A DNA stretch of 64,000 nt from Isochrysis galbana (Eukaryota > Haptophyta > Isochrysidales > Isochrysidaceae): assembly GCA_018136815.1 (NCBI GenBank), contig CM030931.1, positions 9,356,629 through 9,420,628 of the forward strand, read 5' to 3'. Below the pieces are notes generated by a model. The model did not search any database, was not told the DNA's origin, and saw only the letters and a list, made by a program, of their open reading frames with translations. The position numbers and the translations under genes were made by a program. Shown here piece after piece: positions 56,958-64,000 of the stretch. Numbering within the stretch: the first letter of the stretch is position 1; every line of letters begins with the position of its first letter.

Positions 56958-57176
56958 ATGGCCAAGCAATTCCTAGCTTCGCCGGCGTTGACCGCAGGGG
57001 TGGAGCGTGTGTTCTCGGCCGCAGGGAAAATGCGCGGTGATCTGCAAAAATCTGCGAAGGATACTACTCTAGAGGCGTCTTTGTTTTTGCTAGTCAAAAC
57101 ACCGAGTGATATCGACACGGCACACGGCGTGTGTGGTGTCTTGGTGTGTGGTGTGTGGCTCTCGGGCATAGTGTAG
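56958..57176 (+). pseudogene. hAT transposase C-terminal dimerisation fragment
   Basis: Encodes FLASPALTAGVERVFSAAGK followed by LEASLFLLVK. This is the conserved hAT C-terminal dimerisation domain (S-x-x-x-E-R-x-F-S-x-x-G, then an x-L-x-F-L helix). The catalytic part is absent. A start-like MGKRGPPSKRKAR lies just upstream (56918) in another frame after a C-rich tract, so this may be a transposase gene with most of its middle deleted. Confidence 0.7.
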
Positions 57177-57419
57177 TGTGTAGTGCTCGTAAGAGGATGA
57201 ATGCTATCTATGTACCATCTATAGTTACTATCATTATCTACATTTCGATAAGTTGGTGGTGCGCGCGGAGCGCGGCCGCTCTGAACGCTCCTATGCCTCC
57301 AGCGCCCAACGCGAGGTCAACTGCTGGTGCTCGGAGCCCCTCCCACAAGTGCCCATTAATGGTACAATAACGGGGCAATTTTGAGTTTCTCAGAGGGCCC
57401 AAACTCAGCACATTAACAG
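57177..57419. other. No recognisable gene
   Basis: AT-rich segment between the hAT fragment and the low-GC exon, with an acceptor-like ttaacag at its end. Confidence 0.4.
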
Positions 57420-57784
57420 GTTTAGTTTTGGGTTGGACCGAGTACTTCCCATATAGGTATAATCAGATTAGTCAATTGGAAAACCACGACATTGATTGCG
57501 GTACACATCCAATCTCCAAAGTCAGACTGAACAAACCCACAGATACCACGTGTTCGTACGATTACACATGCAATTCATCTTCATCTGAGGCCCTTGGTCA
57601 ATGTCGTGAAGTGACAACTGACTGGGCATTCACCGCAACCAACGTGCACCTTGACAGTCACAACGTCAAATGTGGACCGGGTGAAGTCATCACGCGATTC
57701 AAATTGGAGCAACATCCTACCGAAGAAGCATCTAAGAAGTCAATGAGGTACCAGTATACGTGCTGCAGAATGAGCTCGACCTAA
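57420..57784 (+). CDS. Cys-rich protein, terminal exon; low GC
   Basis: No ATG opens the frame; it starts after an acceptor-like cattaacag|G, so this is probably the last exon of a spliced gene whose other exons I could not find. It holds two related halves: HDIDCGTHPISKVRLNK...YDYTC, and HNVKCGPGEVITRFKLEQ...MRYQYTCC. Paired Cys suggest disulphides and a secreted protein. I do not recognise the family. Base composition is close to 48% GC by eye, clearly lower than the surrounding genes, and codon choice is A/T-richer, which may indicate acquisition from elsewhere. Confidence 0.5.
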
Positions 57785-57879
57785 CTCGATGTCTACGCGA
57801 CGACGGGGCAAGGGGGAGAAGGGGGGGGGGCAGGGGGGGGCAAGGGGGAGAAAGGGGGGGGGCAGGGGGGAGAAGTGGG

Positions 57880-57960
57880 GGGGTATTGTTCTTAATTTTT
57901 ATATAACTTTCACGGGGACATTTGTAAAAAAATAACCAAACCTGAGGTTGCAGCCTCTCG
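57880..57960 (+). repeat. Dispersed repeat family E, copy 3 (diverged)
   Basis: tatataactttcacggggac and aataaccaaacctgaggttg follow the order of 48700-48786. Confidence 0.45.
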
Positions 57961-58157
57961 ACGGGCCGCCAAGGCGAGCGAACCAGGCGAGCCTGTGGGG
58001 AAGACAGTAGGTCAGCAGGGCAGTCTGCTCCTGGCAAGCCATGAGGCATGTCAGGAGGATGGGCGGCTCCTCCCCCCACCGCAGGGGAGGAGTGGAGAGA
58101 AGGGGGGGCTCGTGCCCCCCCATGCCCCCCTGGGAGAACCAAGCATAAACTTATAGC
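57955..58157 (-). repeat. Dispersed repeat family B, partial copy
   Basis: aggcgagcctgtggggaag, gtcagcagggcagt, tcctggcaagccat, gaggagtggagag, gggctcgtgcccccc and a decayed hairpin end (aagcataaacttatag) match 24850-25019. Confidence 0.7.
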
Positions 58158-58391
58158 AAGATGTCAATCTTCCCTACCTCTTGTCGCCCCAATTTCGTGC
58201 GTGCTCTGTCTTCTCATCCGCACAATCTGCTTGCTCACTACTACAAGGACGACCAGCCGCTCTACCTCGAGCTCGAGCGCCTTCGATACGCGCAGCATTA
58301 TGCTCTTAGCCCCGTGCTCGTCTGCGCCATAGCGAGCTTGCTGGCAGCGACAACGCTGCCAGCAAGTACCTACATTCGCAAGGCAACCCCA

Positions 58392-60083
58392 TTACCAAAT
58401 ATCCCCAACGGTGTAGCCTTGTTGAAAAGGGTCGGTAGGATCGACGACGACGGTGGTGTACTGCATCGCACAAACGAATGCGGGGTGTGAGCTTGCACGT
58501 GCTCGAGGCTGTGCATCGTGGTCACAGGCTTGTGATACAAAGACCAAGTACATTATACATTACACGCGCATACCGCGGTGATCCAAGCCTGGCCTCGAAT
58601 GGTGGGGATGACTCCGAGGACCTCATCATCCGTGCCAGCGCCGACCATCGTGGTTGAAAGCAAGCGTCCGACGAACTTAGTTCCTAACGGAGCGGTGCGA
58701 AAGAACGTACCCCATTAGGGCTTTGTTGTGCGCGTTGCCCAACCGCGGCACCCAGCGCCCTCATGCACATATGTGGGGGAGTCCAGAGCCACCCTTTGGT
58801 GGGGACAGCTCAAGCGGTGGATATTTCACCTAGAATGGACTCATGCTCGAACTCCTGGCCCAATGCAAGCTGTCCTCTAGCATGCATTAGAGCCATCACA
58901 GCACATGTGCCGGTTCCACAGGGCGACCTGTGTCGAGCGCAAGCACGAGGTCTCAGACGACGCACTTGTGAAACCAAAGGGGCACCTCTCCATCTGCACC
59001 TGTCAATCATGCCCGTCCAGGTCTCGGGCCGCTCCCAATCGAATGCGCCATTGGACATTACAACGGCATTTCGAGCGTGCAGACGTGGCGGGTGGTGCTT
59101 TCCGCCGTAGGCGACCGGACACGTCGCAGCCGCAGCGTCTTCGCAGGAAGTGTTTGGCATGCTCGTGTCCAGTGCTTTGACATCGCGGAACACGAGGATA
59201 TCCGGGCCAGGGTAGTCGAGCTCAGGGTGAGTCACAGGGTGTTGATCGCGCGTTGCACGCTTGATCATCTCCCCAAGGCGACAGATCTCTCGGCCTCGGG
59301 AGGGTTCGAGGGACAAGCCCACGGCGTTGGCGTCAACGATGGCGTACTGCATACCACCGTATGCAATGCTGACGGGAACCTGAAACGGGGCTATGATGCT
59401 CGGCCGCAGGCTGTCCAAATAGATGTCAAACACCAAACGCTCATCGGCGGTGGCACATATGGTGGGCACACCTTGCCTATTGTTGGCACTTCAATCATAA
59501 GGTCGAGATCTTCCGGTCGGCAGAAGGCAGGCTGATTCTGTATCGTGACGCTCGTGACCTTGCCAGAGCTGCACTCGGCATCCACCTGGATAATGCCCGC
59601 GGGAGTTTCAAGGCTGAATCTTGTGGTTGGCGCGTCGGCAATGGGGATCATGCCCGTCTCGAGGAGCACAGTTGCTACGCAAATGGCATTGTGGCCTGAC
59701 ATCATCGGGTAGATTTTCCCTGCGGAACGGCGGTGGACAACACGTGAAGCGGCTCCGTGAAGTCGAAGCGTCATGCAGTGTAGACCAGGGCCGGCGGGTG
59801 TGGCGCTTCCCTGCTCTGCAATGACAAAGCCGTAGTCCGCCTCCGAGTGCGCAGAAGGGAAGACGAAGTTTGCATTCTGACACGGGTAACCGCGCGGTTC
59901 GAGCAGGAGCAGCTTGCGGAGCGAGTCGGCGCGCTCGCGAAGATTCTGCCTCTTCTCGCGCATTGTCGCCCCCTCGATGCGCGGGAGCCCGCCGACAACT
60001 ACGCGTGCGGGCTCACCCGCTGCATGGCAGTCGACCACGCTGAGCATTCGGCGGCCGGCCCCCCACAGACCGGTAGACGCCAT
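58392..60083 (-). CDS. Proline racemase superfamily enzyme (5 exons)
   Basis: Exons are 60083-59472, 59379-59000, 58927-58830, 58683-58574 and 58460-58392. All junctions are GT-AG and in phase, giving 422 residues. The family interconverts or dehydrates proline and hydroxyprolines by a two-base mechanism. Landmarks: VDCHAAGEPARVVVGGLP (17-34), PMMSGHNAICVATVLLETG (about 126-144), the core VSIAYGGMQYAIVDA, WERPETWTG, DRSPCGTGTCAVMA with Cys334, HESILGTKFVGRL and the end DPTDPFQQGY. The first catalytic position is Ser129 instead of Cys, while Cys334 is kept. A Ser/Cys pair is known in some hydroxyproline epimerases of this superfamily, so epimerase is favoured over racemase or dehydratase, as inference. 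A ~30-residue insertion before Ser129 may be an unspliced in-frame intron. The N-terminus has no clear targeting signal. Confidence 0.9.
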
Positions 60084-60534
60084 TGCTTCGATCGTGTTGC
60101 GGGGCGCGCGCAGGATGGATGGATGGATAAGTCGGTGGCGGTGGGTGGGCGGGTAGTAGGAAGGAGAGTATTGAGAGGGAGGGAGGGAGGGACGGGGGCG
60201 CGCTGAAGGTGCCCGACCGTCCGAAAACGACGGGGGAAGGGGCCACAGACAGGGGTAGTAGCAGTAGTAGTAGAAGTGAAAGAGCAGGGGTACTCCTAAC
60301 ACTGAAACACAGTGTTCGGAGTTTACTAAACAGTTTATGAACACTTGTTTACCTTCACCAAACGCGGGATATGAAACGGGTGTTCACGTCCGTTTACAAG
60401 AGCAGCGAGTCTTGGTGAACGTGAACGTAAACGGGGTTGTTTACGTAAACAATATGAACAATATGAACAATATGAACTAACTGTAAACTGTACCGGGGGG
60501 GGCGGGGTAGGCGCGGCGAGGGGGGCGTTTTGAA

Positions 60535-60620
60535 TGTCTAGTGTCTCTAGTGCCTAGTGTCTAGTGCTAGTGCCCAGTGCCCAGTGTCTAGCTAGTGTCT
60601 AGTGTAGAGTGCAGAGTGTC
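60535..60620. repeat. Degenerate (CTAGTGT)n
   Basis: Repeats of tctagtgt and cccagtg inside the hAT element, at the 3' side of its frame. Confidence 0.7.
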
Positions 60621-61384
60621 GAGACGAGTTGACGAGTGCGTGAATCATTTGAATGTTCGAGTCGGGGTGTCGAGTTCCGATTTTGAGACGCTCTCCTTCC
60701 CCCCCGACCTTGGTGGCTGGTCTCTTTCACGCTCAACACCGGCGTCTTCCCAGGACGTTGCACGGCAGCCGGAATATAGGAAAACGCTTGTTTCTCCATC
60801 ATGTTCTTGAAGTATGGGTCGTCGAACCCGGACTTGCTCACGTGCATCCTCGCATACACGTACCACTGCGCTTGTGCAGTGAACGCTTGGTCCACTGGCG
60901 AAAACCTGTACTTATCGAGCGTGGATTGAGGATCTGCGGCTTCGGCGTGGCTCCGAGCCATCTTCATGAAGAGGTCATGGTGCTTCTCATCCCGACTCAC
61001 CATCTTGGCCTTGCTGACGGGGTGGGCATGATGCACGCTTTCGATGTGACGCCGAGCATTTGAAGTGATCCATGCCCCCACCCCCTTTCCAGGGTCTGCA
61101 CGACTGAGCTTCAGCAAGAAGTTGCAAGGCCGTCCATCTTCTAAGCGGTAGGTGCACACGTGCGTGAAGTCGTTGGTGATGTCCGCCTTGCTCCTCTCCG
61201 AGTTGGGTCGCAAACGTTTGATGTCCTTCCACAGCACAGACGATGACCCCTTCCTGGTCGACGTGTTCGTGTTCTTGCTCAGGTCGCCCTCAGCGTATGG
61301 AATGTGCCGATCATCATCCTCGTGGCCGTTCGCGTCAGTAGGCGTTGTGGTTGTGGGGCCGGTGGATGCGGCTGTGCGGCACAT
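60599..61384 (-). CDS. BED-finger N-terminal part of a hAT transposase (truncated)
   Basis: About 261 residues from ATG 61384; a longer Pro-rich frame extends upstream. Contains a BED-like zinc finger: SSVLWKDIKRL, then C...C in HVCTYRLEDGRPCNF, and H-x4-H in ARRHIESVHH. After it comes a hAT-like segment, QWYVYARMHVSKSGFDDPYF. The RNase-H-like catalytic domain and the dimerisation domain are missing, so it could bind DNA but not catalyse transposition. Confidence 0.75.
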   Translation of the reverse strand: MCRTAASTGPTTTTPTDANGHEDDDRHIPYAEGDLSKNTNTSTRKGSSSVLWKDIKRLRPNSERSKADITNDFTHVCTYRLEDGRPCNFLLKLSRADPGKGVGAWITSNARRHIESVHHAHPVSKAKMVSRDEKHHDLFMKMARSHAEAADPQSTLDKYRFSPVDQAFTAQAQWYVYARMHVSKSGFDDPYFKNMMEKQAFSYIPAAVQRPGKTPVLSVKETSHQGRGGRRASQNRNSTPRLEHSNDSRTRQLVSTLCTLH

Positions 61385-61477
61385 GAGGGCTGCGGGGTGT
61401 GGGGCGCGGGCGGGGTCGGAGGCGCGAGAACTCCAGGATTTAGCGGACTCGCGCGCTCTGCACTGCGCGCGCGCGGG

Positions 61478-61550
61478 GGGGGGGGGGGGAGGGGGGGGGG
61501 GGAAGGGGGGAGGGGGCGGGCGGGCGGGGGGGAGCGGGGGGGCGTGGGGG
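61478..61550. repeat. Poly-G rich tract inside the hAT element
   Basis: Nearly pure G upstream of the transposase frame; C-rich on its sense strand, as seen before several host genes. Confidence 0.9.
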
Positions 61551-62122
61551 CGGAGCGTTTTGCGGGGGCGGCGGTTCGTGAACAGTTCATGAACAACGCA
61601 CACGTTTGTTCACGTCCGTTTACGTAATTCTCGTCATGAACCTGAACGGATATGAACACCCTGTTCACGAGCGTTAACATAGACGCTGATTCACGTCCGT
61701 TTACGAGAGAAAAAATATGAACGCCGAACACTGCTGAAACACGGTGGACACGGCCTCTTCTGTTTTCTGGGACCAAATTAGCACATGCAGTAAGCCAAAA
61801 CAAAAACAAGTAAGGAAAGAGACCCGGAACGGCGACGGCGGCGGGAGAACGCCCCCCTCCCCCCCCCTCCCCTCCCCCGCTACGTGTGGTGGCTGGCGGT
61901 GGAGCGCGGTGCCGTGTGGCGACCGACGTCGGAGAGGGAGCATGCGTAGCCCTCAACACAACAAGGTTGTCAAGCAGTCGGATGCGCATCGGATGATGTT
62001 GCAGCCGCGCGCTTGGGGCCGTTGTCCGTGGATGAGGAGGGGGGGAGACGGGAGGGCCATTGATTGCATTGTAAGCACCGGCGCGCTAGCACTAGCACGA
62101 CAAGTGGTACACGTCTTCCATG

Positions 62123-62628
62123 CCTAGATGTGAAAGACAGAAACAGTGTTTTTTTTCGGAGGCCAAAAACAGTGTTTTTCACTGTTTTTCAAACGCCCTC
62201 CGTTTTTGCCACTGATTTTTTAGAGCGGGGCTGGGGCTGGGGGCCGCCCGCGCGCGGCGCGCGCGAGCGCGACGTGCGCGCGGGACCAGGCGCGCGCGAG
62301 CGCGGCGTGCGCGCGGGACCGCGGCCACCACCACCAGCACGCGCGCGGATCGCGACGCGTGCGTGGGCTTGGGGTTGAACACCGATAGCGGCTCGCCATC
62401 GGCCGAGGGGAGGGGAGGGGGCAGCGGCGGCGCCGGCCTACGTATGCGTAGGACGCAGGACGCGGAGGAGCGGAGGCGGAGGCGTTCCGCGCGCGGGGGA
62501 AAAGGCCCCCCTGCGGTATATGTGGCCCCACTGTTTTTTGCACTGTTTTTTACTGTTTTTTTTCGATTCCCCAAAAGAGCTGTTTTTAATGTCTTTCTAG
62601 ACCTCACCCGCTGTTTTTCACATCTAGG
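62123..62628. mobile_element. 506-bp MITE with 13-bp TIRs and 8-bp target duplication
   Basis: Ends are cctagatgtgaaa and tttcacatctagg, perfect inverted repeats. The 8-bp cttccatg flanks both sides (62115-62122 and 62629-62636). Near each end aaacagtg-type motifs recur in opposite orientation. The GC-rich middle has no recognisable protein. The 8-bp duplication suggests mobilisation by a hAT-type transposase. Confidence 0.88.
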
Positions 62629-62636
62629 CTTCCATG

Positions 62637-63297
62637 CTGTCTGCCAGGTCCGTCGATCAAGATTCAAGGGAAGGGGTGGGGTAAGTAGGGCAGAGGGGAG
62701 AAGCCGCAAGGCAGGTAAAGGGAGAGGAAAGTGAACGGGCGTGGCTACGATGTACCTGTGCAGGGCCGCGCGGGTGGCGAGACAAGAGACAATGATGAAG
62801 TTTTGTTTTCACAGGGGAGAGGGGGGGGGGGCAACCATCGTTAGGTCCGGGGTGGGCGCCCACCTGTCTTTGGTCTCCGAAAGGAATCATAAGGCATCAC
62901 GTATGGCGGGAACGTAGCCCGCCCGCCCGCCACACACCCGCCCAGCTTCTCCATCACTTCCTCATCACCCACACGCCCAGAAGATTTTGAATCTACTCCT
63001 ACTGAGTCCCAAAATAGCCATCCCCCCATCATCCTGGGAGGATGCGCGTCGTGATGAACGGCATTCATTACGAAAGTTGAAGGAGTCAGAGAGCGAGGAG
63101 AGAGGAAGAAGACCCGAGAGAGTTGCAAGACGAGTGAAGTAAGTTGAGAGTCTCTATCTAGGAGAAGACAGGAGAGGGGGGGGAGGGAGAGAGTGAAGAT
63201 TGATCAGACGACGACGACTATGGAATCATCCAAGTAAGCCCCCCCCTTCCCCCCCCCCCCCCTTCCCCGCCCTCCCCCACCTCACCCTACCGCGCCG
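62637..63297. other. Promoter side of the F-box gene
   Basis: No gene recognised. Ends with a C-rich tract (63239-63297) directly before the start codon. Confidence 0.5.
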
Positions 63298-64000
63298 ATG
63301 GCTTGGCACCGCTCTGCCGCCACGATCGTTCTCGAGTCCGAGGACCTGCTCGCGCTGCTCTTCCGCTCGGCCGGCGACCTGCGCACTCTCTCTGCAGCCG
63401 CCAGCGTCTGCCGCGGCTGGCGGGCCGTCGCAAGTGTCGAGCGGGAGCGGCTTCAATGCCTCAAGCACCATCTCTCCTTTGGCAGCCGTGGGAAGGCCGC
63501 ACATAGGATGGACCACCCGGGAGCGATCGTCGCGCTGCCGCCACTTCCTGCGCCGCCAGACGCGCCGGAATGGACCGGCCGCCACCTGCTCGTCTGCGAG
63601 CATGGCCGCTTCCGCCTGCTGCGGCGACCTACGGCTGCGGACAGCGCCCAACTCCACGAGCAATTCGCCTACAAATCGCGCCCACTGGGCGCAACGAGCC
63701 GTCTCCGATTCCCCATCGGCCAGCTCCCCTTTACGTTTCGGGGCTCGACGCTACCGTCGAGCATGGCCTTATCTGAGGACGGCCAGCGGCTGTATCTCTC
63801 CGACTTTGGCGCGAACCGTGTGATCAGCTGCAGCATACCGCGCAATTACGTCGAGTCCCAAATCGACTTCCTGTCGTGGGGGTGGCGGTATCTCTGTTCC
63901 ATCGGCGGAAGCGATTCCGAGCAAGAAGGGCACGTATCACGCACTCTCAGCTGGGCCAATGATCTGACGCGAGAACCGCCGGAAGGCTGCACGCCTTTGG
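63298..64000 (+). CDS. F-box protein with beta-propeller-like repeats (partial, runs off the window)
   Basis: An open frame from ATG 63298 to the window end (234 codons). Residues about 13-48 fit an F-box: LLALLFRSAGDLRTLSAAAS then VCRGWRAVA, the Skp1-binding motif of SCF ubiquitin ligases. Further on, MALSEDGQRLYLSDFGANRV resembles an NHL/SMP-30 propeller blade, and the last residues (SWANDLTREPPEG) could start the next. The likely role is substrate recruitment to an SCF ligase through the propeller. The start is the first ATG after a C-rich tract. Confidence 0.7.
   Translation, partial: MAWHRSAATIVLESEDLLALLFRSAGDLRTLSAAASVCRGWRAVASVERERLQCLKHHLSFGSRGKAAHRMDHPGAIVALPPLPAPPDAPEWTGRHLLVCEHGRFRLLRRPTAADSAQLHEQFAYKSRPLGATSRLRFPIGQLPFTFRGSTLPSSMALSEDGQRLYLSDFGANRVISCSIPRNYVESQIDFLSWGWRYLCSIGGSDSEQEGHVSRTLSWANDLTREPPEGCTPL

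Larger units (their letters stand above)
60310..61733 (-). mobile_element. hAT transposon, internally deleted, with TIRs and 8-bp target duplication
   Basis: Termini are cagtgttcggagttt on the left and, reverse complemented, cagtgttcggcgttc on the right. CAGTG is a typical hAT end. The 8-bp ctgaaaca occurs exactly on both sides (60302-60309 and 61734-61741). Near both ends ttcacgtccgtttac and its complement recur (60386, 61606, 61690), a likely set of subterminal transposase-binding motifs. The 1424-bp element encodes only the N-terminus of a transposase. Confidence 0.92.

Noticed and set aside
58161-58490. Plus-strand frame of 109 codons
   Set aside because: Overlaps the last exon of the racemase-like gene on the other strand and has no recognisable motif.

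Overview
The window looks like nuclear DNA of a GC-rich unicellular alga with a complex (secondary) plastid. The reasons are GT-AG introns of roughly 70-300 bp, eukaryotic gene families (MAP2K, ALG3, a TFIIB-like factor, a GT7 galactosyltransferase, an F-box protein), and a nuclear-encoded sigma-70 factor that opens with a signal-peptide-like segment, as expected for plastid import in such algae. A haptophyte-like organism is my best guess, from composition and gene content only. The exon models below were built by hand: splice sites were chosen so that reading frame and family motifs continue across each junction.

Layout. 1-3.4 kb: an RGG/coiled-coil gene (-) in otherwise featureless DNA. 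3.5-6.5 kb: C-rich DNA, a ~195-bp tandem repeat and dispersed repeats. 6.5-10.5 kb: a seven-exon gene (+) for a repeat protein with F-x-P motifs. 10.7-12.5 kb: transposon debris, including a Ty1/copia RT fragment, a Gag-leader fragment and a piece resembling the RuvC-I region of Fanzor/TnpB nucleases. 13.0-16.9 kb: a five-exon TFIIB-like gene with an extra eight-cysteine module and a long Pro/Ser tail. 17.7-25.0 kb: several copies of non-autonomous repeats, two with clear 15-17-bp target-site duplications, around the plastid sigma-factor gene (20.1-21.5 kb) and a TA-flanked MITE.

25.2-43.3 kb: a complete, very young Ty1/copia retrotransposon (25175-32680) and then what appears to be the same locus again. 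A run of exactly 100 N (34217-34316) separates two ~9-kb near-identical blocks that include the same downstream flank. This is best explained by two overlapping contigs that were not merged, so one copy is probably an assembly artefact.

43.3-54 kb: an LRR fragment, ALG3 (-), a small membrane-protein gene (+), a MAP kinase kinase (-, three exons) and a beta-1,4-galactosyltransferase (+). 54-57.2 kb: Ty3/gypsy and hAT debris. 57.4-60.1 kb: a low-GC Cys-rich terminal exon and a five-exon proline-racemase-superfamily gene (-). 60.3-62.6 kb: a hAT deletion derivative and a 506-bp MITE, both with TIRs and exact 8-bp target duplications. The window ends inside an F-box/beta-propeller-like gene (+).

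The host genes do not form a pathway; they are unrelated housekeeping genes in a transposon-rich landscape. ALG3 (N-glycan assembly in the ER) and the GT7 enzyme (Golgi-type glycosylation) both act in glycosylation, but nothing in the sequence links their regulation.
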